NCBI RefSeq assembly: GCF_033547095.1
Contig: NZ_CP137852.1
Coordinates: 923,501 to 987,500, forward strand
DNA: 64,000 nt
Reading direction: 5' to 3'
Origin: Sediminicoccus rosea
GTDB taxonomy: Bacteria; Pseudomonadota; Alphaproteobacteria; Acetobacterales; Acetobacteraceae
A program made the position numbers and the translations under genes. The notes beneath the pieces were generated by a model. That model ran no database searches, was not told the DNA's origin, and saw only the letters and a program-made list of their open reading frames with translations. The stretch's first letter is position 1. Each line of letters begins with the position of its first letter. Shown here piece after piece: positions 20,434 to 28,823 of this stretch.

Positions 20434-20605
20434 GGCGGAGCATGCCGCGCCCGACCGGAAGTGGGCTCCGGAACGGCGTGAGATCTGATCCAGGCTCCGG
20501 CCATGGCGTCGGGGGCGGCTCGCGGCCAGGCCCTCGCCGCTATCCGCTTGACCCGCTGCGGCGGCACTATATGAATTTCTGGAGGAATTGAAGCGGGTTC
20601 CCACG

Positions 20606-21001
20606 ATGACGCTGCTGTCGCGCCGCCATGCGCGGCAGGTCGCGCAGCCCACGCCGACCGGCTGGATGTTCTTCCAGGCCGAGGCGCCGCTCACGATCGA
20701 TATCAGGGCCGGGGAGGCCGCCAACATCGGTGGCATCGGGCAAGTCGCCCAGAACATGGTCTTCGCCGACCGCGCGGCGCGCGACGCGGCCTGCCCCCCG
20801 GCCTGGCGCAACGACAGGACCGTGTATGGCCCCCTCTGCGACCGCTGGGACGTGAACTTCCTGCGCCATGACATGGCGCGCGACCGCGCCCGGATCCTCG
20901 CGCGCTTCCCCGCGCTCGCCGCGCTCAGCCTGGTGGACCGGCCGCTGGCGCCCACCCCCCAATGGCCGCTCTGGCCGGATGTGCTGATGCGCCGGGCCTG
21001 A
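20606..21001 (+). CDS. hypothetical protein, orphan
   Basis: 131-residue protein from the ATG at 20606 (MTLLSRRHARQVAQPTPTGW). A TTG at 20588 gives 6 more residues, but the GGAGG lies only 2 bases upstream of it, while it is 20 bases from the ATG, so the start is unsure. There is no signal peptide or transmembrane segment. The middle has NIGGIGQVAQNMVFADRAAR and the C-terminal half is rich in Trp, Pro and Arg. Codon third positions are GC-rich, so it is probably coding. I do not recognise the family. Confidence 0.55.
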   Translation: MTLLSRRHARQVAQPTPTGWMFFQAEAPLTIDIRAGEAANIGGIGQVAQNMVFADRAARDAACPPAWRNDRTVYGPLCDRWDVNFLRHDMARDRARILARFPALAALSLVDRPLAPTPQWPLWPDVLMRRA

Positions 21002-21043
21002 GTCGGGGAGCCTGATTCAGTGGTCTGAGCCGGGCGCGCCGCG

Positions 21044-21583
21044 CTATTGCGGGTTGGTGCCGGCCTGGGGCGCCCGTTCCCGGAGCATGTCCACGATCTC
21101 CGCTTCGTCTGGGAAGATCCGGTAGAGCCCGGTCCGCGGCGGCTGGCCGAGCGCGATGTGGCGCGGGGCGTTGGTTTCGACACTCAAGCCGCCGATGAAG
21201 TTCCCGAAGATGTCGGTTCTGGGGCCGACGGGGGCGATCGCGACGATCTCGCGATACGGGATCCGGAAGGAGAGGACATAGCCGCGTGTCTCGCCGGTCC
21301 AGCTGGCGCCGATCAGCGACCGCTCGGTCAGGGCGACCACCCCCACCACCGGCGGCTCAGGGCGGGCGCCGAGCAGAAGCGAGTCCGCGAGCGATGGTAT
21401 GGTCCGCGCGTTGACCCATCGGGCCGGCAAGGCCAGTTCCAGCGGCCCGTCCTCCGGAAGCAGGAGCGGCTGCAGGCGGGAGGTGCCGTCCCGCGTCGCG
21501 GCCGGCCCGAAGGAGGCCGAGCAGCCGGCCAGCAGTAGGGCGGCGAGGGCGAAGGCGGCGCGGCGGGGGAGAAGCGTTGTCAT
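21044..21583 (-). CDS. lipoprotein, tandem paralogue 1
   Basis: 179-residue predicted lipoprotein (signal peptide ending LLLAGC, Cys21). The mature part contains RDGTSRLQPLLLPEDGPLEL, ARWVNARTIPS, VVALTERSLIGASWTGETRG, RIPYREIVAI and NAPRHIALGQPPRTGLYRIF. The adjacent gene at 21627-22175 has nearly the same motifs in the same order. The pattern 'LTERSLIG...FRIPYREIVAI' recalls a PH/GRAM-like fold, but this is only an impression. Function unknown. Confidence 0.75.
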   Translation of the reverse strand: MTTLLPRRAAFALAALLLAGCSASFGPAATRDGTSRLQPLLLPEDGPLELALPARWVNARTIPSLADSLLLGARPEPPVVGVVALTERSLIGASWTGETRGYVLSFRIPYREIVAIAPVGPRTDIFGNFIGGLSVETNAPRHIALGQPPRTGLYRIFPDEAEIVDMLRERAPQAGTNPQ

Positions 21584-21626
21584 GGGCCACTGGTCCTGAA
21601 GACAGATCGGTGCCGAGGGCGCCGCG

Positions 21627-22175
21627 CTATTCGGGGTTGTCGCGCGCCTGCGGCGCCCGGCTGCGCAGCGCATCCAACACCTCCGGTCCGTCCGGGAGGA
21701 CCCGGAAGAGCCCGGTCCGCGACGGCTCACCAAGCGGGACGTGGCGCGGGGCGTTGGTTTCGACATCGAAGAAGCCGACGCGGCCACCGAAGATGTTGGT
21801 GGCGGGGCCGAACTGGCGGAGCGCGACGATCTCGCGATAGGGGATGCGGAACGCGACGACGTAGCCCCGCGTCTCGCCGGTCCAGGTGGCGCCGATCAGC
21901 GACCGCTCGGTCACGGCGACCACCCCCATCACCGGATCGTTGCGGGCGCCGAGCAGGAGCGCCTGGCCCAGCGTGGGCTGGAGCCGCAGGTTCACCCAGC
22001 TGGCCGCCATGGAGAATTCGAGCGGCCCGTCCTCCGGCACCAGCACCGGTTGCAGGCGGGACATGCCGTCCCGCGTCGCGGCGGGCCCGAAATAGGCCGA
22101 GCAGCCGGTCAGCAGCAGGGCCGCGAGGGGGAGGGTCGCGCGGAGGGCGGCGCGCCGCGTTTGGATCGCCAACAC
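21627..22175 (-). CDS. lipoprotein, tandem paralogue 2
   Basis: 182-residue lipoprotein from a GTG at 22175 (TTG at 22172 also possible; there is no in-frame ATG near the signal peptide). The signal peptide ends LLLTGC. It is a clear paralogue of the downstream gene (SRLQPVLVPEDGPLEF, VVAVTERSLIGATWTGETRG, FRIPYREIVAL, ETNAPRHVPLGEPSRTGLFR). The 43-base spacing suggests cotranscription. It probably arose by tandem duplication. The 292 bases upstream, to 22467, hold no gene I can support. Confidence 0.72.
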   Translation of the reverse strand: MLAIQTRRAALRATLPLAALLLTGCSAYFGPAATRDGMSRLQPVLVPEDGPLEFSMAASWVNLRLQPTLGQALLLGARNDPVMGVVAVTERSLIGATWTGETRGYVVAFRIPYREIVALRQFGPATNIFGGRVGFFDVETNAPRHVPLGEPSRTGLFRVLPDGPEVLDALRSRAPQARDNPE

Positions 22176-22467
22176 GAAGAATTCATGATATGAAATCTGT
22201 GTCCGGCCAAGGGTGGCGCGGGTGTCCACAGGCGCGGTGACTGCCCACGGGCTTGCGGCGCGATCGAAGCCCTGCCCGCCGAGATCGTCATGGCGGGTGC
22301 TGCCTCCGATGGCGGTCCGCTGCGGCAGGTCATCGCCCCCAAGGGCGCATGCTGTCTTTCCCAACAACCCGTCGCCCGCTCGCGAACATCAGCGGCGACA
22401 GACACGTCCCTGCCCGGCGTCACACCCGCCGCAACCCTCCTGGGGCTGCGGTCCGTGTCCAGCGAGC

Positions 22468-23367
22468 CTAGCGGAAGCCCTGGGTGAAGCTCGTCGTCCC
22501 CGTCGGGAAGCCGGAGGCCGGCGCCGTGGGGAAGGTCGGCGCGCGCGCCGGTCCCGCGATGGGCGGCAGCGAATTGGGCGCGCCGGGCAACGGATTGGGG
22601 CTCGGCACCACCAGGCCATAGCCCGGCATGGGCTGGCTCGCGGTGATCACCGGCAGCGCCGGGGCGGAGCCGCCCGCCTGGATGGGCGGGAGGCCGCCGG
22701 GCAGGTCCTGGCGGGTGATGGTGGGGAGCGTGGGCGCGGGCTGCGCCTCGGCCGTGGCCGGCTGCGGCGCCACGGCCCCCGCCTCCAGGCGGGGCAGCAG
22801 CACCATGGGCGAATCATCGGCCGGCGGCATGCGGCGCGCCGGCGGGGCGGCGGCGACCAGGGATTGCCCAGGCGGCGGGGCGAAGAGCGGCTGGGCGGGC
22901 ATGGGCGGGGTCGGCGGCAGGATATTGGCGTCGGCGGGCTGCCAGGCGATGGCGGGGCGGCTGTCCCGCTCCATCGGCGGCAGGCTGGCGGCGAAGCCGA
23001 GGGCCGGGCCGGTGCTCGTGGTCTCGGCCGGCGGCGTGCCGCGGCGGCCGCGCGGGGCGCGGGCGGGCGGCGGCGGGGGCGGCGCGCTGGCCGCGGCCAG
23101 GGGCGGCACGTTGTTCGGCGCCACGCAGCGGAAATCCAGGCGATAGCCGCTGGAACCCACCTGGCTGTTGGTGATGACGAAGAGGCGCCCGTGCTCGCCG
23201 CAGAAACTCTGCGCCTGGGCCAGGCCATCCTCCACCGCCACGACGCCGCTGATATTGGCGCGGGTGAGCACGAAGGCATCGCCGCCCGCGGTCTCGATCC
23301 CCGCGTTGGGGCTGGCGCAGGCGGCCAGCAGGGCGGCCGGCAGGCTCAGGAAAAGGGGCCGTCTCAT
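22468..23367 (-). CDS. proline-rich lipoprotein
   Basis: 299-residue lipoprotein (MRRPLFLSLPAALLAAC, Cys17). Residues 25-85 form a small folded part with two cysteines (LAQAQSFCGEHGRLFVITNS and RLDFRCVAPN) resembling short periplasmic domains of unknown role. The remaining ~210 residues are Pro/Ala-rich and disordered, with many PP and LP pairs. An in-frame ATG 6 codons upstream was rejected because the signal peptide starts at MRRPL. No recognised function; an envelope-spanning or adaptor role is guesswork. Confidence 0.7.
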   Translation of the reverse strand: MRRPLFLSLPAALLAACASPNAGIETAGGDAFVLTRANISGVVAVEDGLAQAQSFCGEHGRLFVITNSQVGSSGYRLDFRCVAPNNVPPLAAASAPPPPPPARAPRGRRGTPPAETTSTGPALGFAASLPPMERDSRPAIAWQPADANILPPTPPMPAQPLFAPPPGQSLVAAAPPARRMPPADDSPMVLLPRLEAGAVAPQPATAEAQPAPTLPTITRQDLPGGLPPIQAGGSAPALPVITASQPMPGYGLVVPSPNPLPGAPNSLPPIAGPARAPTFPTAPASGFPTGTTSFTQGFR

Positions 23368-23482
23368 CGCATCATCCCATGGCACTCTGCACCGTCTTAA
23401 CCCGGCGGGGCGGCTTCCGCCATGCCGTGATTCCCCTCGCCGCGCGGCATGCTATAGCGGCCCGCATTGGAGGACCAAGACC

Positions 23483-24463
23483 ATGCGCCGCCGCAGCCTG
23501 CTCGCCACCCCGCTTCTCGCCGCCCCGCTCCTCGCAGCGCCGCGCCTCGCGCGCGCGCAGGAGGGCTGGCCGACGCGGCCGGTGACGATGATCGTCCCCT
23601 GGGCGCCGGGCGGCTCGAACGACGTGACGGCGCGGCTCTTCTCGCCTCAGTTCGAGGCGCGGCTCGGCCAGCCCTTCCTGGTGGACAACCGCCCGGGCGG
23701 CGGCGGCTCCGTCGGCATGGGGGCCGCCATGCGGGCGCGGCCGGATGGGCAGACGCTCTTCGTCTCCTCCGCCTCCAACCATGTCTTCCACCCGCTCGTC
23801 TCGGGCGAGATGAACTATGACGTGCGCGAGGCCTTCCACGGCATGGCCATGTGGGTGGACGTGCCCAATGTGGTCGCCGTCCATCCCTCGCTGCCGGTGC
23901 GCAACGTGCCCGAGCTGATCGCGCATATCCGCGGCATGCGGGGCGGCATGAGCTTCGGTTCCTCGGGCGTCGGCTCCTCCAACCACCTCGCGGGCGAGCT
24001 GTTCCGCATGCGCACGGGGCTCGACATGACGCATGTGCCCTATCGCGGCGGCGGCCCGGTGCTGAGCGACCTGATCGCGGGCACCATCCAGCTCGCCTTC
24101 ATGAACCTGCCCACCGTGATCCCGCCGGCCGAGGCCGGGCGGGTGCGCGTCATCGCCGTCTGCACGGCCGAGCGCGTGGCGCTCCGCCCCGACCTGCCGA
24201 CGGTGAGCGAGGGCGGCGTCCCCGACTACGCCGTGCGCTCCTGGACCGGGCTCTTCGCGCCGCGCGGCACGCCGCCGCAGATCGTCGAGCGCATGTCCGC
24301 CGTCTCGAAGGAGGTGATGGAGGCGCCCGCCATGCAGGGCCGCCTGCGCGACCTGGGCAGTGAATCCATCTGGATGGACGCGCCCACGACCGACCGCTTC
24401 GTGCGCGAGGAATATGCGCGCTGGGCGCCGATCATCCGCGCCGCCGGCATCAAGATCGAGTAG
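23483..24463 (+). CDS. Bug/TTT-family periplasmic solute receptor
   Basis: 326-residue tripartite-tricarboxylate-type binding protein. The signal peptide starts MRRRSLLATPLLAAPLLAAP and cleaves near ARA-QEGW. Family features: WPTRPVTMIVPWAPGGSNDV (beta-strand and ligand loop), FLVDNRPGGGGSVG, GLDMTHVPYRGGGP and DLPTVSEGGVPDY. Its ligand is unknown. No TctA/TctB permease genes are near, so it works with a distant permease or as a sensor. Start supported by GGAGGACC. The last 14 bases overlap the convergent hydrolase gene. Confidence 0.93.
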   Translation: MRRRSLLATPLLAAPLLAAPRLARAQEGWPTRPVTMIVPWAPGGSNDVTARLFSPQFEARLGQPFLVDNRPGGGGSVGMGAAMRARPDGQTLFVSSASNHVFHPLVSGEMNYDVREAFHGMAMWVDVPNVVAVHPSLPVRNVPELIAHIRGMRGGMSFGSSGVGSSNHLAGELFRMRTGLDMTHVPYRGGGPVLSDLIAGTIQLAFMNLPTVIPPAEAGRVRVIAVCTAERVALRPDLPTVSEGGVPDYAVRSWTGLFAPRGTPPQIVERMSAVSKEVMEAPAMQGRLRDLGSESIWMDAPTTDRFVREEYARWAPIIRAAGIKIE

Positions 24464-25730
24464 CGCCGTTCCCGCCCAACGCCGCGAGCAGGTGGTCCGT
24501 GAAGAGGGCCGGGTTCTCGGCGAAGGGGAAGTGGCCGATGCCCGGCATCATGGCGAAGCGGGCGCCCTTGATCTTCGCCGCCGTCTCGGCCGAGTGCTCG
24601 GCCGTGCAGGAATAGTCGTATTCGCCGGTGAGCATGGTGAGCGGGCAGCGGCCCGTATCAATGCGGTGCACGCGGTCCCGCGCATCCCAGTCGCCCGAAT
24701 AGAAATGGATGTCGCCGGGGAAGGTGCCGCAGCCGCCCTGGCTGTAGTGCCACCAGATCTCGGCCGCGCATTCGGCCGGCGATTGCGGCGCCATCAGCCC
24801 CTCGATCCATTCGGGCGTGAAGATCGCGGCATTCACGCGCGGATGATCCGGGAAGGGCGTGCGGCGGCCCTCGATATGCTCGGAGGATTCGCAGGCCACG
24901 ATATGCGCGAAGCGCTCGGGCGCGCGCAGCGCGATCTCCAGGCAGATCTCGCCGGACATGGAGGCGCCGAGCAGCACGGGGTTCTCGGTGAAGCCCCAGG
25001 CCTCGCGGAAACCCAGGATCAGCTCTGCATAGAGATCGGTGGTGAGGCGCCAGGCGCCGGGCTCGATGATGGCGGGCGAGCGGCCATGGCCCGGCAGGTC
25101 GAAAGTGGTGAGCGCATAGCCGGCCTGGGCGAGGCGCGGCTCGCTCATCAGCCGGTGGAACTGGCGCGAGTCCGCGCCGGCCGTGTGCATGCCGAGGATG
25201 GGCCGGCCCGTGCCGCTGCTCTCGCCATAGAGGACGAAATCCCGCCCCTGGGCGCGCACCGTGACGTAGCGGCCCTGCGCGGGCGGGCGTGGGGTGGGCG
25301 TGCCGAGGCGCGGGCGGAGCGAGGCGGGCGCAGGCCCGCTCCCGCCGCGCGCCAGCCAGCGGCCGAGGTCGAGCACGCGGCGGATGAGGTGGACATGCTG
25401 CGCCCAGGCGAGCTGGTCGCCCTCGGCCGAGAAATCCGCCACGCGCATCCGCATGGCGAGCAGGTTCTGGTGGTGGCGCGCGGGGACGGGCTGGAGGAAG
25501 CGGCCCCAGCTGGCGGCGCTGGCGGCGAACACCGTGGGCGCCTCGCCGCCCTCGGCCAGCGTCACGCGGCCGTCGCGGAAATCCAGCGTGACGGCGCGGC
25601 CGGGCTGCACCACGGCGAAGCGCCCCTCGGCGCCGGGCAGGCGGTGGCGGAGCGTTTCATCCGCGTCGCACAGCGCCTGCCAGGCCGCGAGCGCGCCCTC
25701 GGCGCCGAGCCAATCCCATCCGCGTTCCAT
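24450..25730 (-). CDS. alpha/beta hydrolase with SCP2-like N-terminal domain
   Basis: 426-residue fusion. Residues 1-125 (TLRHRLPGAEGRFAVVQPGR, AVTLDFRDGRVTLAEGG, SWGRFLQPVPARHHQNLLAM) look like an SCP2 sterol-carrier domain, which binds lipophilic or acyl ligands. Residues 165-426 are an alpha/beta hydrolase with nucleophile elbow GASMSG, oxyanion strand HTAGADSRQF, and catalytic His in GIGHFPFAENP. The Asp is probably in TGEYDYSC. Start ATG at 25730 with GGAGGACGGC; the longer frame is not needed. It is divergent from the deacetylase-fold pair, 98 bases away. Substrate unknown. Confidence 0.85.
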   Translation of the reverse strand: MERGWDWLGAEGALAAWQALCDADETLRHRLPGAEGRFAVVQPGRAVTLDFRDGRVTLAEGGEAPTVFAASAASWGRFLQPVPARHHQNLLAMRMRVADFSAEGDQLAWAQHVHLIRRVLDLGRWLARGGSGPAPASLRPRLGTPTPRPPAQGRYVTVRAQGRDFVLYGESSGTGRPILGMHTAGADSRQFHRLMSEPRLAQAGYALTTFDLPGHGRSPAIIEPGAWRLTTDLYAELILGFREAWGFTENPVLLGASMSGEICLEIALRAPERFAHIVACESSEHIEGRRTPFPDHPRVNAAIFTPEWIEGLMAPQSPAECAAEIWWHYSQGGCGTFPGDIHFYSGDWDARDRVHRIDTGRCPLTMLTGEYDYSCTAEHSAETAAKIKGARFAMMPGIGHFPFAENPALFTDHLLAALGGNGATRS

Positions 25731-25828
25731 GCCGTCCTCCCTCGTGTTGCGCGCATGTTCGGTCGCGCGGGCGCGATGGGCAATCACCCCGCTTGAAAGG
25801 GCGCGCGGGGCGGGCGAGCATCCCGGCC

Positions 25829-26728
25829 ATGAAACTCCCGGCTCATCACCGCTACGCGCACAGCGCGATCCCGAACCGCCCGGTCTATGACTGGCCCGGC
25901 GGCAGGCGCCTCGCGCTGCTCGTCGTCAACAACATCGAGCATTTCGCCTTCCGCGCCGGCCTCGGCTCGGACAGCACGAGCCTCAGCCCGGTGCAGAACC
26001 AGCGCAGCTATGCCTGGCGCGATTACGGCAACCGCGTCGGCCTCTGGAACATGCTGGAGACGCTGGATGAGCTGGGGATCCCTGCCGCGCACAACATCAA
26101 TTCCGCGGCGCTGGAGGCTTGCCCCGAGATCGGCCCCGCCCTGCGGGCGCGGGGCGACGAGTTCATCGGCCATGGCCGCAGCAATTCCGAACGGCAGGAC
26201 ATCCTCTGGGAGGAGGATGAGCGCCGGCTGATCGAGGAAAGCCGCGACGTGCTGGCGCGCCATGCGGGTGTGGCGCCCAAGGGCTGGCTCGGCCCCTATA
26301 TCGCGCAGAGCAGCGTGACGCCCGACCTGCTGCAGGAGGCGGGCTTCACCTACGTTATGGACTGGCCGGCGGATGACCAGCCCTTCTGGATGAAGACGCG
26401 TGCGGGGAAGATTCTCTCCGTGCCCTATTCGGTGGAGCTGAATGACAGCCCGGCGCTGATCGCCCGCCAGCACAGCGCGCGCGAATTCGCCGAGATGATC
26501 ACCGACCAGTTCGACGAGATGCTGCGCCTCTCGGAAAAGCGCCCGCTGGTGTGCAGCATCGTGCTGCACCCCTTCATCCTGGGCCAGCCGCACCGGCTGC
26601 GCCCGCTGCGCCAGGCGCTCCGGCATGTGATGGCGCATCAGGACAAGCTTTGGGTGACGCGGCCGGGCGAGCTGGCGGAATATGTGGCCGGCCTGCCGGC
26701 GGGCATCATCCCCGGTTCGGAGGCGTGA
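25829..26728 (+). CDS. polysaccharide deacetylase-family hydrolase
   Basis: 299-residue NodB-homology (TIM-barrel) hydrolase. Motifs: RRLALLVVNNIEHFAFRAGL, GLWNMLETLDELGIPAAHNI, DEFIGHGRSNSERQDIL, GWLGPYIAQSSVTPDLLQEAG and CSIVLHPFILGQPHRLR. The metal His pair is plausible in HGRSNS and LHP. These are the segments shared by PuuE-like allantoinase and related amide hydrolases. It overlaps the next gene by TGATG, which suggests the two act together. The ATG at 25829 matches the conserved start; upstream in-frame codons are rejected. Confidence 0.85.
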   Translation: MKLPAHHRYAHSAIPNRPVYDWPGGRRLALLVVNNIEHFAFRAGLGSDSTSLSPVQNQRSYAWRDYGNRVGLWNMLETLDELGIPAAHNINSAALEACPEIGPALRARGDEFIGHGRSNSERQDILWEEDERRLIEESRDVLARHAGVAPKGWLGPYIAQSSVTPDLLQEAGFTYVMDWPADDQPFWMKTRAGKILSVPYSVELNDSPALIARQHSAREFAEMITDQFDEMLRLSEKRPLVCSIVLHPFILGQPHRLRPLRQALRHVMAHQDKLWVTRPGELAEYVAGLPAGIIPGSEA

Positions 26729-27603
26729 TGCGCGATTTCGAGGGCTATGGCCGCAACCCGCCCGACCCGCGCTGGCCCAACGGCGCCAAGCTCGCGCTCA
26801 ACTTCGTCATCAACCATGAGGAGGGCGGCGAGGAGAGCTTCCCGGATGGCGACCCGCGCAGCGAGAACGCGCTGACCGAGGGCAGCACGGCGCCGGTGAA
26901 GGGCCGCGACCTCGCGGCCGAGAGCATGTTCCAATATGGCAGCCGCGTCGGCTTCTGGCGGCTGCATCGCCTCTTCACCGAGCGCGGCCTGCCCTGCACC
27001 GTCTTCGCCGTGGCGCGCGCGCTGGAGCGCACGCCGCAGGCGGCGGCCGCCATGCGCGAGGCCGGCTGGGACGTGGATGGCCACGGCCTGCGCTGGGAGA
27101 TGCATATCGGCATGGAGGAGGCGGAGGAGCGCGCGCGCATCGCGGAAGCCACCGCCATCATCACGCGCATGATCGGCACGCCGCCGCTCGGCTGGTACAC
27201 GCGCTATGCGCCGAGCCTGCACACGCGCCGCCTGCTGGCCGAGGCCGGCTACCTCTATGACAGCGACGCCTATGACGACGAGCTGCCCTATTGGCGCGAC
27301 CTGCGCGGCACGCCGCGCCTCATCCTGCCCTACAACCTCGCGCATAATGACGTGCGCTTCCAGCGCACCGCGCTGACCACGGGCGAGGAGTTCTTCCAAT
27401 ACATCAAGGGGGCCGTGGAGCTTCTGCTGACAGAACCGAAGGGGCGCATGCTCAGCGTGGGCCTGCACAACCGCATCATCGCCCATCCGGGGCGCGCGGC
27501 GGGGCTGGCGAAGCTGCTCGACTGGGTGGCGACGCAGCCGCAGGTCTGGGTCTGCCGGCGGGGGGACATCGCGCGGCACTGGATCGCGCATCACGCGCCG
27601 TGA
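26728..27603 (+). CDS. PuuE-like allantoinase / cyclic amide hydrolase
   Basis: 291-residue NodB-family protein. It begins MRDFEGYGRNPPDPRWPNGA and continues FVINHEEGGEESFPDGD, a segment very characteristic of Zn-independent PuuE-type allantoinase, which opens the allantoin ring to allantoate. Other segments are FGSR-like YGSRVGFWRLHRLFTERG, WDVDGHGLRWEMH and LSVGLHNRIIAHPGR. Paired with the preceding deacetylase-fold gene by a one-base overlap. No urate or allantoate genes are in the window, so the true substrate could be another ureide or cyclic imide. Confidence 0.85.
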   Translation: MRDFEGYGRNPPDPRWPNGAKLALNFVINHEEGGEESFPDGDPRSENALTEGSTAPVKGRDLAAESMFQYGSRVGFWRLHRLFTERGLPCTVFAVARALERTPQAAAAMREAGWDVDGHGLRWEMHIGMEEAEERARIAEATAIITRMIGTPPLGWYTRYAPSLHTRRLLAEAGYLYDSDAYDDELPYWRDLRGTPRLILPYNLAHNDVRFQRTALTTGEEFFQYIKGAVELLLTEPKGRMLSVGLHNRIIAHPGRAAGLAKLLDWVATQPQVWVCRRGDIARHWIAHHAP

Positions 27604-27649
27604 GGGGCGGATTTGGCGCGCGGCGGATGAGACGTTACAAAATCGCGGC

Positions 27650-28816
27650 ATGAGCACCCGCATCGCCCAACGCGCCCTTTGCCTCGATGATTTCGAGACC
27701 ATGTCGCGGCGCCATCTGCCGCGCCCCATCTTCGGCTACGTCGCCGGCGCCACCGAGCGCAATGCGGCCCTGGCCGATAGCGCGCGGGCCTTCACCGAAT
27801 ACGGCTTCGTGCCGCGCGTGCTGCGGGATGTCTCCCAGCGCAGCACCAAGGCCACCATCTTCAACCGCGAATGGGCCGCCCCCTTCGGCATCGCGCCCAT
27901 GGGCCTTTCCGCGCTCGCCGCCTATCGCGGCGACATCGTGCTGACCGAGGGCGCGAAGGCCGCCAATATCCCGATGATCCTCTCCGGCTCCTCACTGATC
28001 CGGATGGAGGAGGTCATCGCGGCCAACCCGGACACCTGGTTCCAGGCCTATCTCCCGGGCGATGCCACGCGCGTCGAGGCGCTGGTGGACCGCGTGGCGG
28101 CGGCGGGCTTCGGCACGCTGCTTCTGACGGTGGACACGGCGGTGCTGCCCAACCGCGAGAACAATGTCCGCAACGGCTTCTCCACGCCGCTGCGCCCCTC
28201 GCTGCGGCTGGCGCTGGACGGCATCACGCACCCGATGTGGTCCATCAACACCTTCCTCAAGACGTGGCGCCTGCACGGCATGCCGCATTTCGAGAACAGC
28301 TTCGCCGAGCGCGGCGCGCCCATCCTCGCCAGCAACGTGCTGCGCGACTTCACCGCGCGGGATCACCTGAACTGGGAACATCTGGCGCTGATCCGCCGGC
28401 GCTGGCCGGGCTGGCTGATCGTGAAGGGCGTGATGCACCCCGAGGATGCGGCCCGCGCCGCGGCCGAGGGGGCGGACGGCGTCATCGTCAGCAACCATGG
28501 CGGGCGCCAGCTGGACGGCACCTCGGCGCCCTTGCGCGTGCTGCCCGAGATCAAGGCGGCGGCGCCCAACATCACGGTGATGCTGGATGGCGGCATCCGG
28601 CGCGGGACCGATGTGATGAAGGCGCTGGCGCTGGGCGCCGACTTCGTCTTCGTCGGTCGCCCCATGCTGCATGCGGCGGCCGTGGCCGGGCGCGAGGGCG
28701 TGGACCGCGCCATCTCGCTTCTGCTGGGTGAGCTGGAGCGCAACATGGCGCTGCTCGGCGTGAACTCGCTGGCGGAGCTCACGCCCGAATGCCTGATCCG
28801 CGTGGGCGGGCCCTGA
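27650..28816 (+). CDS. FMN-dependent alpha-hydroxy-acid oxidase/dehydrogenase
   Basis: 388-residue TIM-barrel flavoprotein. The N-terminal YVAGATERNAALADSARAF and PFGIAPMGLSALAAYRGD, the substrate Tyr region QAYLPGD, and the signature SNHGGRQLDG with catalytic His at about residue 283 are all present, as is the FMN-phosphate site DGGIRRGTDVMKALALGAD. It oxidises an L-2-hydroxy acid (lactate, mandelate or glycolate) to a 2-oxo acid. The 46 bases after the PuuE-like gene allow cotranscription, which links it to the same catabolic locus. It is not assigned to lldD because substrate residues cannot be judged. Confidence 0.93.
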   Translation: MSTRIAQRALCLDDFETMSRRHLPRPIFGYVAGATERNAALADSARAFTEYGFVPRVLRDVSQRSTKATIFNREWAAPFGIAPMGLSALAAYRGDIVLTEGAKAANIPMILSGSSLIRMEEVIAANPDTWFQAYLPGDATRVEALVDRVAAAGFGTLLLTVDTAVLPNRENNVRNGFSTPLRPSLRLALDGITHPMWSINTFLKTWRLHGMPHFENSFAERGAPILASNVLRDFTARDHLNWEHLALIRRRWPGWLIVKGVMHPEDAARAAAEGADGVIVSNHGGRQLDGTSAPLRVLPEIKAAAPNITVMLDGGIRRGTDVMKALALGADFVFVGRPMLHAAAVAGREGVDRAISLLLGELERNMALLGVNSLAELTPECLIRVGGP

Positions 28817-28823
28817 TCCGGCC

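Noticed and set aside
22213-22467. Small genes in the gap before the proline-rich lipoprotein
   Set aside because: Several short frames, none with conserved features or consistent codon bias.
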